From the NCBI GenBank assembly GCA_913775315.1, contig CAJYIX010000012.1:1-52827 (forward strand): 52,827 nt of DNA, written 5' to 3'. Under the pieces are notes generated by a model that was given only the letters and a program-made list of their open reading frames with translations, had not been told where the DNA came from and did no database searches. This DNA is from an uncultured Sphingomonas sp. GTDB lineage: Bacteria; Pseudomonadota; Alphaproteobacteria; Sphingomonadales; Sphingomonadaceae. Shown in pieces: positions 1 to 9,550 of the stretch (position 1 is the stretch's first letter; every line of letters begins with the position of its first letter). Made by a program: the position numbers and the translations under genes.

Positions 1-2
1 CC

Positions 3-842
3 GCGATCGAGCGCTGGGCCGATGCCGACACCCGCCGCCGCGGCGCGCTGATCCGGGCCGAGGCGATCTGGACGACGATGGCGGGCGCGAACGCGAGTGC
101 CGAGGCGCCGCCCGCGACCCGAGCCTCGCGTCGCGGGCTGCTGGCCGCAGGGCTCGCCGCTGTCGCGGTGCTGGGCGGCGTCGGCACCTGGATCGGCAGC
201 GAGCGCACCACCTCCTACGCGACCGAGATCGGCCAGCGGCGCCGTGTCGCGCTGGCGGACGGATCGACGATGATCCTCAACACCGCCAGCGCCTCCAGCG
301 TGGCCATGACGCCCGATCGCCGCCGCATCGACCTGTCGGCGGGCGAGGCTTGGTTCGCGGTCGCGCACGATCGCGCCCGCCCCTTCATCGTGTCGGCGGG
401 CGATATCCGGATCGAGGCGGTCGGCACCGCGTTCGCCGTGCGGCGGACCGGCGACGATGCGGAGGTGGTCGTGACCGAGGGGCGCGTCCGCGTCTGGTCG
501 GAGGCCAATCCCGCGCGATTCAGCACGCTGGACGCGGGGCAGCGCGCGGCGGTGTCGCGCGCGACCGGCGTCGCCGCGCCCGAGCGGGTCGGCGCCGGGG
601 TGGCCGACGCACTTGCCTGGCGCACCGGCGAGGTCGTGCTCGACGGCATGACGCTGGGCGATGCCGCGGCCGAGTTCAATCGCTACAGCACCCGCCAACT
701 CGCGGTCGAGGCGTCGCTGGCCGATCGCCGGATCGTCGGCCGCTTTCGCGCCGGCGACATCGACGGCTTCGCCCGCGCCGCCGCGATCGTCGCGGGCGGC
801 CGGGTCGAGCAGGCCGACGGAAAAATTCGCATCACCCGCTGA
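3..842 (+). CDS. FecR-family anti-sigma / signal transducer (5' partial)
   Basis: Transmembrane regulator of the FecI/FecR/TonB-receptor surface-signalling type. The frame is open to the window edge, and the residues before the first ATG (position 78) still look like the family's N-terminal DUF4880 region (Trp-rich, ending RAEAIWTTM), so the true start lies upstream. A membrane segment follows an Arg-rich stretch (about 120-200). Then comes the FecR periplasmic domain (ADGSTMILNTAS, then GEAWFAVAHD) and a C-terminal DUF4974/STN-like region (EVVLDGMTLGDAAAEFNRYS). It precedes a TonB receptor that carries an STN domain, which is its expected partner. The cognate FecI sigma gene should lie just outside the window. 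Family identity is strong; the ligand is not known. Confidence 0.9.
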   Translation, partial: AIERWADADTRRRGALIRAEAIWTTMAGANASAEAPPATRASRRGLLAAGLAAVAVLGGVGTWIGSERTTSYATEIGQRRRVALADGSTMILNTASASSVAMTPDRRRIDLSAGEAWFAVAHDRARPFIVSAGDIRIEAVGTAFAVRRTGDDAEVVVTEGRVRVWSEANPARFSTLDAGQRAAVSRATGVAAPERVGAGVADALAWRTGEVVLDGMTLGDAAAEFNRYSTRQLAVEASLADRRIVGRFRAGDIDGFARAAAIVAGGRVEQADGKIRITR

Positions 843-931
843 TTTGCGGACCGAGCGCGACGGAACCGCGCCCCCCGCGCGTCTAGCCCATGTCCCCGCG
901 CCAGACGGGGCGATGTCGGGAGAGGATCATC

Positions 932-3784
932 ATGCGCACGCCGTACCGGATCGGGCTCGTCCCCGCCGTCAGCCTCATCGCCCTTGCCGCACCCGCTGTC
1001 GCACAGGCGCGGCCCGCCCGCGCGTTCGAGGTGTCGGCACAGCCCGCTGCTGCCGGCATCGTCGCCTTTTCGCGCCAGGCCGGCATCCAGATCATCGCGC
1101 CGGAGGATGCGACGCGCGCGCGCCGGACGGGCGAGGTGCGCGGCCGGCTGGACGTGGCCGAGGGGCTCCGCCGCCTGATCGCCCCCACCGGCCTGCGCCT
1201 CGTCTCCTTCGACGGCAGCACCGCGGTCCTTGCCGCCGGGCAGGCCGCAGCGCAGCAGGATACCGCGCAGACCGGCGAACCCGCGCCCGCCGAGCAGGCC
1301 GCTGCCGAGCCGATGGGCGAGGACATTATCGTCACCGGCACTCGTGCGCGCGGCACCACCGTCCTCACCTCCTCCTCCGCCGTCACCGTTGCCAGCCGCG
1401 AGGACCTCGACCGCAAGGCGCCGCGGTCGACCGCACAGGCGCTCGAGCTCATTCCCGGCATCTTCGTCGAAGGGTCAGGCGGCGAGGTGTCGAACAACTT
1501 CTCGGTCCGCGGCCTGGCCGGCGGCGGGCAGCAGTTCGTGCAGGTGCAGGAAGACAGCCTGCCCGTCTTCTACATCAACGCGCTGAGCGACACGATCCTG
1601 AAGCAGGAAGTGGCGATCGACCGGCTGGAGGCGGTGCGGTCGGGCGCATCGGGCATCCTGACCGTCAACGGCGCGGGCGCGACGATCAACTTCATCACCC
1701 GCAAGCCCGATTTCGACGAAGCCAGCGGTACGTTCCAGCTGACCACCTCCAGCTTCGGCGCCGCGCGCGTCGACGCCTTCATGACCCGCCCGATCGGCGA
1801 GAATACCGCGATCGCGATTGGCGGTTTCTTCCGCAAGGACGACGGCATCCGCGATCCCGGCTACGACGCCAATCTGGGCGGCCTGCTGCGCGCCGCGATC
1901 AGCCAGCGCTGGGCGACGGGCAAGCTCACGCTGTCGGCCAAGGTCGTCGACGACCGCAACATCTTCTACGTGCCGATCCCGGTGACGGGTGTTGGCGATC
2001 CGCAGTCGATCCCCGGCCTGTCGGCGACCCACGGCCTGCTCCAGAGCCGCGACTTCGGCCGGGTGACGGTGCGAACCACGCCGACGACGGGCGCCTCATT
2101 CAAGGACATCGACCTCACCGACGGGGTCCACACCCGGTCGCAATCCTATGGCTACGACCTGACCCAGCGGTTCGGCGACGAGGTGACGTTCTTCGCGCGC
2201 GGCCGCTACACGAACTTCGGCACCAACTTCAATTCGATTTTCTCCTACGACAATTCGGCGCTTCAGCTCGCGTCCGAACGGCTGCGCTCGAACGCGACCA
2301 GCGCGCTCACCCTGCGTACCTTCGCCCCGCGCGGCGCGACCGGGCTCGGCATCCGTTATGTCGATACCGGACAGGTGATCGCGGGCGATGCCAATCTCAA
2401 TGCGATCAACGGCAACGGCTTGATCGCCGAAAGCGTGATCGGCGAGAATCGCGCCTCGGTAAAGGAGTTCAACAGCGACACCGGCATCACCTGGGACACG
2501 GGCAAGAACTCGCTGACGATCGGCGGGCTGTTCACCCGGTCCAGCCGCTACAACGACGCGGTCGGCGCCGCGACCTTCCTGACCGACGTGCAGGATCGGG
2601 CGCGCCGGGTCGACGTGGTGGCGCTGGACGCGGGCGGCCAGGTCGTCGGCTCGCTGACCGAGAACGGCTTCCTCAACTACGGCACCTTCGGCGAGGGGCC
2701 GAGCCGGGCAAAGTTTAGCTCGATCTCCGCCTATGCGACCGATCAGCTGACGCTCTGGAACAAGCTCCGCATCGAGGGCGGCATCCGGTACGAGCATTTC
2801 GTCTTCAATCGCCTCGGCGGCAATACCGTGGGCGCGGTGCCGATCGCGGGCCAGGGGACGTTCGGGCCGGGCTGCGCGATCGTGCAGGACAATGACAACA
2901 TCATCGCCAACAACTGCATCGCCCAGTTCGGCGGCGGCAGCTTCGACGGCACCTATTCGCGCCAGCGCCGCGTGTTCGACAAGATCGCCTGGACGATCGG
3001 CGCCAACTATCTCCTGACCGAACGGTTCGCCGTCTATGGCCGCTATGCGACGGGCTTCCAGGCGCAGGAGCAGAACGAGCCCACCGACCTGCGCTTCGCG
3101 GAGGCGGGCCTTCGCTACTCAAGCCCGCTGGTGCAGGCGTCGGTCACCGGCTTCTACACCAACTTCCTCGACTATCCGCAGTCGCGCGACGTGCAGACGA
3201 CGGTCAATGGCACCACCGTCACGCAGCAGCTGACCGCCAATTCGGGGATCAAGGTCTATGGCGGCGAGTTCGACGTGACGGTCCGCCCCACCGGCTGGTT
3301 CCGCCTGTCGGCGGTGGGCGTCATCCAGGATTCGAAGATCAGCATCCGCTCGCTCTCGGCCTTCCAGAACGGCAACCCGATCGACGTCAACCAGATCGCC
3401 CAGGCGCTGCGCGATCAGGTGAACGGCTTCGACGGCAACAAGCCCGAGCGGACGCCCGCGGTGAACGTCACCGTCACCCCCGCAATCGTCCTGCCCGGCG
3501 GGCGCGGCGAAATCTATGCCAGCTGGAAGCGGATCGGGAAGATCTATGCCGACGTGTCCAACTCGCTCGAGCTGCCGGGCTATGACCTGTTTTCGGCAGG
3601 CGTCATGTTCAAGCTCACCGACGACGTGACGTTCAACGCCTCGGTCGAGAATATCGGCGACACGATCGGCCTGACGGAGGGCAATCCGCGCGGCGGCTTC
3701 GTCGAGAACACCGGCTCCAACTATTATTTCGCGCGGCCGGTCAACGGACGGAACGCCGTCGCCTCGCTGCGCTTCGACTTCTGA
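932..3784 (+). CDS. TonB-dependent receptor with N-terminal STN signalling domain
   Basis: Outer-membrane transporter of about 950 aa that takes up a substrate with TonB energy and probably signals to the upstream FecR. The ATG at 932 is preceded by GGGAGAGG and begins a clear signal peptide ending AVAQA; an in-frame ATG at 890 has no such site. Residues about 30-100 form the STN domain (FEVSAQPAAAGIVAFSRQAG). A TonB box-like stretch GEDIIVTGTRARG follows, then the plug (ALELIPGIFVEG, VRGLAGGG) and a long beta-barrel ending in aromatic FDF. The next two genes encode glycosidases, so the cargo is probably an oligosaccharide (inference). Transducing receptors often take iron chelates, but here the genes point to a glycan. 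Confidence 0.93.
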   Translation: MRTPYRIGLVPAVSLIALAAPAVAQARPARAFEVSAQPAAAGIVAFSRQAGIQIIAPEDATRARRTGEVRGRLDVAEGLRRLIAPTGLRLVSFDGSTAVLAAGQAAAQQDTAQTGEPAPAEQAAAEPMGEDIIVTGTRARGTTVLTSSSAVTVASREDLDRKAPRSTAQALELIPGIFVEGSGGEVSNNFSVRGLAGGGQQFVQVQEDSLPVFYINALSDTILKQEVAIDRLEAVRSGASGILTVNGAGATINFITRKPDFDEASGTFQLTTSSFGAARVDAFMTRPIGENTAIAIGGFFRKDDGIRDPGYDANLGGLLRAAISQRWATGKLTLSAKVVDDRNIFYVPIPVTGVGDPQSIPGLSATHGLLQSRDFGRVTVRTTPTTGASFKDIDLTDGVHTRSQSYGYDLTQRFGDEVTFFARGRYTNFGTNFNSIFSYDNSALQLASERLRSNATSALTLRTFAPRGATGLGIRYVDTGQVIAGDANLNAINGNGLIAESVIGENRASVKEFNSDTGITWDTGKNSLTIGGLFTRSSRYNDAVGAATFLTDVQDRARRVDVVALDAGGQVVGSLTENGFLNYGTFGEGPSRAKFSSISAYATDQLTLWNKLRIEGGIRYEHFVFNRLGGNTVGAVPIAGQGTFGPGCAIVQDNDNIIANNCIAQFGGGSFDGTYSRQRRVFDKIAWTIGANYLLTERFAVYGRYATGFQAQEQNEPTDLRFAEAGLRYSSPLVQASVTGFYTNFLDYPQSRDVQTTVNGTTVTQQLTANSGIKVYGGEFDVTVRPTGWFRLSAVGVIQDSKISIRSLSAFQNGNPIDVNQIAQALRDQVNGFDGNKPERTPAVNVTVTPAIVLPGGRGEIYASWKRIGKIYADVSNSLELPGYDLFSAGVMFKLTDDVTFNASVENIGDTIGLTEGNPRGGFVENTGSNYYFARPVNGRNAVASLRFDF

Positions 3785-3804
3785 TCCCGCGCGAAAGGTT
3801 ACGC

Positions 3805-5826
3805 ATGATCCGCTACGCCGCCGCCCTCCTGATGGTCGTCACCACCGGGGCGGCGGCCCCGATGCAGCAGGCGCCGCTCGCTTTCCAAATCGACGAGGGG
3901 CGCAACCTCAACGCCTTCGTCCGGCAGGGGCCGGTCGCCGCGCACCTGCTGCTCCGCTCGGGCGAGGAGCCGCGCATCCTCGTCGGGTTTCCCGCGGGCA
4001 ACAGCGGCGTGGCGCTGTGGTTCGAAAAGACGGCGCGGCCCGTGACATGGCGGATCGACCGGGCGCCGCGGCCCGACCAGTCGGCCGATGCGAAGGGGCG
4101 CCGGCTGAACGGCATCGTCGCTCACGTGTCGGTCGACGCCACCGAGCTACGGTTTCGTCAGGGCCTCGGCACCTCGATCCGGGTGCTGCGCGATTACGAG
4201 CTGCTGCGAAAAGCGCCGGCCGAGGTGATGGCAGCGCCCTCAACCGCGCCGGGTCTGCACGGCGGCGGCGCGTCAGTGACCTGGGCCCGCGACCGGCTGG
4301 ACGGCGCGCCGGGCTATTTCCTGCAGCTGATCGGTATCCATGGGACGGTCGTGACACAGGAAGGCCTACGCGCCGGGCCGTCGGGTCGCATCAGCCTGAT
4401 CGTCATGGCCGCGACGGGCGAGACGCCGCTGACCCCCATCGGCGGGCGCAACCTGCTCACCGACGCCACGCGGCCCGATGCGCGCGCCGCCAACGCGCTT
4501 CAGTTCCTCTCCTATCGCGAGAAGTTCCTCGCCGGATCGTGGCGGTTCGACACCTATTTCGGGCGCGACACGCTGATGAGCGTGCGGCTGCTGATGCCGG
4601 TGCTTCAGCCCGCCGCGGTCGAGGCGGGGATCGGTTCGGTCCTCGCCCGCCTGTCTCCGGGCGGCGAAGTCGCGCACGAGGAGGACATCGGCGAGTTCGC
4701 GGTGCTGCGCAACGCAAAGGAAGGCCGCGGGCCCGTCGACACGCCGATCTATGACTATGCGATGATCGACGACGACTTCATGCTCCCGCCGGTGGCGGAG
4801 GCATGGCTGACCGGCCGCGGCGCGGCCCGCGCTGCATCGTTCCTGTCCACCCGCGCGGCCAATGGGGAGCGCAACGGCGACCTGCTCGCGCGCAACTTCG
4901 CCTGGGCAGTGGGACGCACCGCCGGCTTTGCCGAACGGCCCGGGTTCGTGCGGCTGATCGCGCTCAAGGACGGGCGCCGCACCGGTCAGTGGCGCGACAG
5001 CGAGGAGGGGCTGGGCCGCGGCACCTACCCCTACGACGTCAACGCGGTCTGGGTGCCCGCCGCGCTCCACTCAATCGCCCGGCTCGCGCCGCTGCTCGCG
5101 CGCTACGGCACCCCGGCCGAGCGTGCGGCGATCGCCCGCGCCGCTGGGCAGGCGGCGGTATGGCATCGCGCCGCCCCTGCCCTGTTTGCGACCGAGCTTC
5201 CCAATGCGGCCGCACGCCGCGCCGTCACCGATTACGCGAAAAAAGCCGGCGTCCCCGCGACCGCCGCGCTTGCCAGTCTCGGCACCGCGCCGCTCGCGTT
5301 CAACGCGCTGTCACTCGATGCGAGCGGGCGACCGGTGCCCGTACTTCACTCGGACGACGGCTTCGCGCTGCTCTTCACCGATCCCGATCCCGCTGCGCTC
5401 GACCGGTCGATCGCGGCGATCGGGCGGCCCTTTCCCGCGGGCCTGTTCACCGATGTGGGGATGCTCGTCGCCAACCCCGCCTTCGCCCCCGGCGACGTGC
5501 AGCGCCGCTTCGGGCGGGAGGCGTATCACGGCACCGTCGTCTGGTCCTGGCAACAGGCGGTGATGGCCGCGGGGATCGACCGACAGCTTGCACGCCGCGA
5601 CCTGCCGCCCGCGACACGCGCGCGCCTGACCGCGCTGCGCACCCGGCTGTGGCGTGCGATCGATGCAGCGGGCGAGGTGCGCACGTCGGAGCTTTGGTCG
5701 TGGAGCTACGCGGGCGGCGGCTACCGCGTCGCCCCGTTCGGCGCATCGAGCGGCGATGCCGACGAATCGAACGCGGCGCAGCTCTGGAGCACGGTCTTCC
5801 TGGCGCTCCGTCCCCCGGCGCGGTGA
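3805..5826 (+). CDS. Secreted six-hairpin-glycosidase-like protein, family unassigned
   Basis: A 673-aa exported protein with an N-terminal signal peptide (MIRYAAALLMVVTTGAAAP). The N-terminal half looks like a beta-sandwich. The C-terminal half has features of an (alpha/alpha)6 barrel: FDTYFGRDTLMSVRLL is close to the WFGRDT motif of amylo-alpha-1,6-glucosidase-like and GH63-like enzymes, followed by acidic EDIGEF and MIDDDFMLP stretches and late Trp-rich SELWSWSYAGGGY. It lies 20 bp after the TonB receptor and overlaps the GH3 gene by 4 bp (GTGA), so the genes are co-translated. The inferred role is hydrolysis of an oligosaccharide in the periplasm. I cannot assign a CAZy family, and the catalytic acids are guesses. 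Confidence 0.7.
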   Translation: MIRYAAALLMVVTTGAAAPMQQAPLAFQIDEGRNLNAFVRQGPVAAHLLLRSGEEPRILVGFPAGNSGVALWFEKTARPVTWRIDRAPRPDQSADAKGRRLNGIVAHVSVDATELRFRQGLGTSIRVLRDYELLRKAPAEVMAAPSTAPGLHGGGASVTWARDRLDGAPGYFLQLIGIHGTVVTQEGLRAGPSGRISLIVMAATGETPLTPIGGRNLLTDATRPDARAANALQFLSYREKFLAGSWRFDTYFGRDTLMSVRLLMPVLQPAAVEAGIGSVLARLSPGGEVAHEEDIGEFAVLRNAKEGRGPVDTPIYDYAMIDDDFMLPPVAEAWLTGRGAARAASFLSTRAANGERNGDLLARNFAWAVGRTAGFAERPGFVRLIALKDGRRTGQWRDSEEGLGRGTYPYDVNAVWVPAALHSIARLAPLLARYGTPAERAAIARAAGQAAVWHRAAPALFATELPNAAARRAVTDYAKKAGVPATAALASLGTAPLAFNALSLDASGRPVPVLHSDDGFALLFTDPDPAALDRSIAAIGRPFPAGLFTDVGMLVANPAFAPGDVQRRFGREAYHGTVVWSWQQAVMAAGIDRQLARRDLPPATRARLTALRTRLWRAIDAAGEVRTSELWSWSYAGGGYRVAPFGASSGDADESNAAQLWSTVFLALRPPAR

Positions 5827-7967
5827 GCATCGATCGCCGCACCGCCCTCGGCCTGATCGGCGCCGGCACCGCCGCGCTGCCTCGCCTCGCTTATGCCGAA
5901 CGGGCGCGCATCGCCGACCTGATCGCGCGGATGACGATCGAGGAAAAGGCGGGCCAGCTTTCCTGCTTCAGCGACGAGATCCGCCCCGTCGGCACCGAGT
6001 TCAATCCGAAGGTGAACCGCACCGGCGCCGCCGAACAGCTTCGTGCGATCGAGGCCGGGCGGATAGGAATGCTCTTCAACGGCTATGGGATCGAGGGCGC
6101 GCGCGTCGCGCAGGCTGCGGCACTGCGCAGCCGCCTGCGCATCCCGCTGATCTTCGCCGCCGACGTGATCCATGGCTGCCGCATGATCTTCCCCATCCCC
6201 CTCGCCGAAGCCGCCGCCTTCGACCCCGACCTGTCGGAACGAGTCGCGCGCGGCGTCGCGGCGGAGATGCGCGCGGCCGGGCTCCACTGGACGTTCGCGC
6301 CGATGGTCGATGTCGCCCGCGACCAGCGCTGGGGCCGCGTGGCGGAGGGTGCGGGCGAGGATGTGTATCTCGGCTGCCAGCTTGCAGCCGCCCGCGTGCG
6401 CGGGTTCGCGAGCGGTGGCATCCTCGCTACACCCAAGCACTTCGCCGGCTATGCGGCGGTACGTGGCGGGATGGAATACGGTCCCGTCGACATGAGCGAG
6501 CGCGAGCTGGAGGCGATCCACCTGCCCCCCTTCGCCGCTGCGTTCGCCGCCGGCGCCGCCGCGACGATGGCGGCGTTCACCGAAGTGGGCGGCATCCCGG
6601 CGACCGCCAATCGCGACCTGCTGACCCGCCGGTTGCGCGAACGGATGCGGTTCGGCGGCGTCTGCATCGCCGACTATGACGCGGATCGCGAGCTTGTCGC
6701 GCACGGCGTCGCCCGCGACGAGGCCGACGCCGCCCGGCTCGCCATTCTCGCGGGCATCGACATGTCGATGCAGAGCGGCCTCTATAACGCGCATCTGCCC
6801 GCGCTGGTCGCCGCGGGGGCCGTGCCGATCGCGCGCGTGGACGAGGCGGTGGCGCGCGTGCTCGCGCTCAAGACCGCCGCCGGGCTGTTCGACGATCCCC
6901 ATGCGGGCCTCGCCAGACCGGCACGCGCTCCCGACCTGCGACCCCTCGCGCGGGAATCGGCGACTCGGTCGATCGTGCTGCTCCGTAACGAGGGCGGCCT
7001 GCTCCCGCTCGATCCGTCGAGGCGGATCGCCCTGATCGGGCCGTTCGCGCGCGATCAGGAGCATCTGAACGGTCCGTGGTCCTTTGCCGGCACGAACGAC
7101 GGTGTCGATCTGGCAACCGGCCTCGCCCGCATCGCACCGCATCTGGCGGTCGAGCCGGGATCGGGCATCCACGACCCGTTGCCCGGCGGGATCGAACGCG
7201 CCGTCGCTGCCACCCGCGCCGCCGATATCGTCCTGCTCTCGATCGGCGAGGGTGCGGACATGTCGGGTGAGGGCAACAGCCGGACCGAGATCACCGTCCC
7301 CGCCGCGCAGATGGCGCTGGCGGGGGCCGTCGCCGCGACCGGCAAGCCGATCGTCGTCCTACTCCGCCACGGCCGCGCGCTGGCGCTGGAGGGCGCCGTG
7401 GTCAATGCCCGCGCGATCCTCGCCACCTGGTTCCTCGGCCACGCGACGGGCGATGCGGTCGCCGATATCGTCTTCGGCCGCGCCGAGCCGACCGGCCGCC
7501 TGCCCGTCAGCTTCCCCTTCTCGACCGGGCAGCAGCCATGGAGCTACGACCGCCCGCCGACCGGCCGCCCTGCCCGCGATACCGATCCGATGGCAGCGGG
7601 TAAGGCGCACTGGCGCGACGCCCCCGATCGGGCGCGCTACGGGTTCGGCCACGGGCTTTCCTTCACCCGCTTCGAACTCGGCGCGATCGCGGTGGAAAAG
7701 ATAGGGTCCGACACGGATGTAGCGGTCGATGTCACCAACACGGGCCGCCGATCCGGGACCGCCGTCCTACAACTTTACTATCAGTCGCTCGCGGGAACGC
7801 ATGTCCGGCCAAGGCTGCAACTCGCCGCCATCACGCATCAAGCGGTCGAACCGGGCATCACGGCCCGCTGCCGGGTCAGGACGACGCTGCCGTCCGGTCC
7901 GCTCCGCCTGTGGGTCGGGGAAGCGAGCGATCGTCTCTCGCCGCCGACGGACATCCAGCAACCGTAA
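5823..7967 (+). CDS. Glycoside hydrolase family 3 beta-glucosidase-like protein
   Basis: A 714-aa GH3 enzyme expected to release terminal beta-linked sugars in the periplasm. The GTG start at 5823 overlaps the upstream stop (GTGA). It opens a Tat-like leader with paired arginines (SIDRRTALGLIGAG). Conserved GH3 features follow in order: MTIEEKAGQ at about 35-45; FAPMVDVARDQRWGR; the nucleophile Asp at about 284 in CIADYD; the C-terminal alpha/beta sandwich with the acid/base Glu region SIGEGADMSGEGNSR; and an FnIII-like tail starting near YGFGHGLSF. It is the last gene of the FecR/receptor/glycosidase block and converges on the LysR gene 10 bp away. GH3 also includes xylosidases and N-acetylglucosaminidases, so the substrate is open. 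Confidence 0.92.
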   Translation: MSIDRRTALGLIGAGTAALPRLAYAERARIADLIARMTIEEKAGQLSCFSDEIRPVGTEFNPKVNRTGAAEQLRAIEAGRIGMLFNGYGIEGARVAQAAALRSRLRIPLIFAADVIHGCRMIFPIPLAEAAAFDPDLSERVARGVAAEMRAAGLHWTFAPMVDVARDQRWGRVAEGAGEDVYLGCQLAAARVRGFASGGILATPKHFAGYAAVRGGMEYGPVDMSERELEAIHLPPFAAAFAAGAAATMAAFTEVGGIPATANRDLLTRRLRERMRFGGVCIADYDADRELVAHGVARDEADAARLAILAGIDMSMQSGLYNAHLPALVAAGAVPIARVDEAVARVLALKTAAGLFDDPHAGLARPARAPDLRPLARESATRSIVLLRNEGGLLPLDPSRRIALIGPFARDQEHLNGPWSFAGTNDGVDLATGLARIAPHLAVEPGSGIHDPLPGGIERAVAATRAADIVLLSIGEGADMSGEGNSRTEITVPAAQMALAGAVAATGKPIVVLLRHGRALALEGAVVNARAILATWFLGHATGDAVADIVFGRAEPTGRLPVSFPFSTGQQPWSYDRPPTGRPARDTDPMAAGKAHWRDAPDRARYGFGHGLSFTRFELGAIAVEKIGSDTDVAVDVTNTGRRSGTAVLQLYYQSLAGTHVRPRLQLAAITHQAVEPGITARCRVRTTLPSGPLRLWVGEASDRLSPPTDIQQP

Positions 7968-7977
7968 CGGGCGGTCG

Positions 7978-8871
7978 TTACCACACGCCCCGCCGCCCCC
8001 GTTCGCGCATCGCATCGATGAAAACGCGCACGGCCGGCATCGACGCCCGACCGGGGTCGTAGAGCAGGCTGACCGGCATGGCCGGCGGGGCGTGATCCGC
8101 CAGCACCTCGACCAGTCGGCCGCTCGCGATCTGTGCAGCCGACTGGTAGCTCAGCACATTGGCCAGCCCCACCCCCGCCTCCGCAGCGGCAAGGATCGCG
8201 TCGATGCCGTTGATGGACAGGCGCGGCAACAGCCCGGCCGCCTTCTCAGCCCGCGCGCCGAACGGCCATCCGCTACCCGCGCGCATGCCGGTGCCCATGA
8301 TACAATGATGGCCGGCAAGGTCTGCCGGATCGAGTGGTACGCCATGCGCCGCCAGATAGGCCGGGCTCGCCACGATGGTCTGGCGAACGGAGCCGATCGT
8401 CACGCTGCGCAAGCTGCTGTCGGCGAGCGCCCCGATCCGCACCGCCACGTCCACGCCCTCCTCGACGATGCGGACATTGCGGTCGAGCAGCATCATGCGC
8501 GCGCTGAGATCGGCATGGCTAGCCAGTAGCGCGTTGACGACCGGCAGCACGTGCAGCCGCCCGAACATGACCGGCGCGGTCAGATAGAGCTGTCCCCGGG
8601 GGACTGATCGGCTGCCCATGGCGATCTGCTCCGCCTCGCGAAGCTCCGCTAGAATCCGCCGCGCCCGATCGAGCAGTCCCGCCCCGTCGTCGGTCAGCGA
8701 CACCGCTCGCGTCGAGCGATGAAACAGCGTCACGCCCAGATGACGCTCCAGCGCCGCGACCGCGCGCGTGACCGCGGGCGGCGACAGGCCCAGCGCGCGC
8801 GCCGCCGCCGCGAAGCCGCGCTGGTCGGCCACCGCGACGAACACGGACAGGCTTTCGAAGCGATCCATCAT
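7978..8871 (-). CDS. LysR-family transcriptional regulator
   Basis: A 297-aa LysR regulator. The winged helix is at residues about 1-62 (FVAVADQRGFAAAARALGLSPPAVTRAVAALERHLGVTLFHRSTR). The effector-binding domain follows and contains the usual PRGQLYLTAPVMFGRLHVLP segment. It is divergent from the flavin-binding PPOX-fold gene at 8933 with a 61-bp gap, the standard LysR arrangement, so that gene and the VOC gene behind it are the likely targets. The effector is unknown. A good identification at family level only. Confidence 0.93.
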   Translation of the reverse strand: MMDRFESLSVFVAVADQRGFAAAARALGLSPPAVTRAVAALERHLGVTLFHRSTRAVSLTDDGAGLLDRARRILAELREAEQIAMGSRSVPRGQLYLTAPVMFGRLHVLPVVNALLASHADLSARMMLLDRNVRIVEEGVDVAVRIGALADSSLRSVTIGSVRQTIVASPAYLAAHGVPLDPADLAGHHCIMGTGMRAGSGWPFGARAEKAAGLLPRLSINGIDAILAAAEAGVGLANVLSYQSAAQIASGRLVEVLADHAPPAMPVSLLYDPGRASMPAVRVFIDAMRERGRRGVW

Positions 8872-8932
8872 TCCTCGATGCGCAATAGTAAATACCGTTC
8901 GTCACTGATTATCACAGCGACAGCAACGCGCC

Positions 8933-9550
8933 ATGTCGTTGGCCATGGCACAGACCTATCTCCACACGCTCTTCGGCCCCCGTGCTCGTGCAATGCAGGC
9001 GGTTGCGGGATCGCGCGCCGCCTATGCCCGCATGGAAGCCGGCGAGGGGCCGCTTGACGTACTCACGCCGCGGGAACTCGACTTCATCGCTGCCCGCGAC
9101 AGCTTATATATGGCGAGCATTTCCGAGCATGGCTGGCCCTATGTCCAGCATCGCGGCGGGCCGGCGGGGTTCCTGCGGCATGTCGAGGGCAATCGCATCG
9201 GGTTCGCCGACTATCGCGGCAACCGGCAATATCTGTCCGCCGCGCATGTCGCGGGCGACGACCGGATCGCGCTGTTCCTGATGGACTATCCAAACCGCCG
9301 GCGCCTGAAGATCATCGGCCATGCGCAGGCGAGCGACGACCCTGCAGTCATCGCGGCGCTGATGCCGCCCGGCCATGTGGCCGAACCGGAACGCGCCTTT
9401 CTGATCGACGTGGTCGGATTCGACTGGAACTGCCCGCAACACATCACCCCGCGGTTCACCGAGGCGGAAATGCGCCGCGCCTCCCAGCCGCTGATCGACG
9501 AAATCGAGGTGCTGCGGGCTCGCATCGCGGAACTGGAAGGGAAAGCATAA
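8933..9550 (+). CDS. Pyridoxamine 5'-phosphate oxidase-fold flavin-binding protein
   Basis: A 205-aa protein of the PNPOx-like split-barrel family. The N-terminal stretch LTPRELDFIAARDSLYMASISEHGWPYVQHRGGPAGFL and the YRGNRQYLSAAHVAGDDRIALFLMDYPNRRRLKIIGHA segment are characteristic of the small FMN-binding general-stress type. The C-terminus ends in a short coiled helix (IDEIEVLRARIAELEGKA). An alternative start is ATG 8945; neither start has a strong ribosome site. It is divergent from LysR and overlaps the next ATG by 1 base (TAATG). It is probably an FMN- or F420-type redox protein acting on a small molecule; the substrate is unknown. Confidence 0.85.
   Translation: MSLAMAQTYLHTLFGPRARAMQAVAGSRAAYARMEAGEGPLDVLTPRELDFIAARDSLYMASISEHGWPYVQHRGGPAGFLRHVEGNRIGFADYRGNRQYLSAAHVAGDDRIALFLMDYPNRRRLKIIGHAQASDDPAVIAALMPPGHVAEPERAFLIDVVGFDWNCPQHITPRFTEAEMRRASQPLIDEIEVLRARIAELEGKA

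Noticed and set aside
661-2718. Long open frames overlapping the TonB receptor (685 aa) and the six-hairpin gene (1054-aa frame from 4803)
   Set aside because: They are Arg/Pro/Ala-rich shadow frames of high-GC DNA; the real GH3 start is the GTG at 5823.
7963-7980. GTAACG/CGTTAC hairpin between GH3 and LysR genes
   Set aside because: A 6-bp stem overlapping both stop codons, too short to call a terminator.
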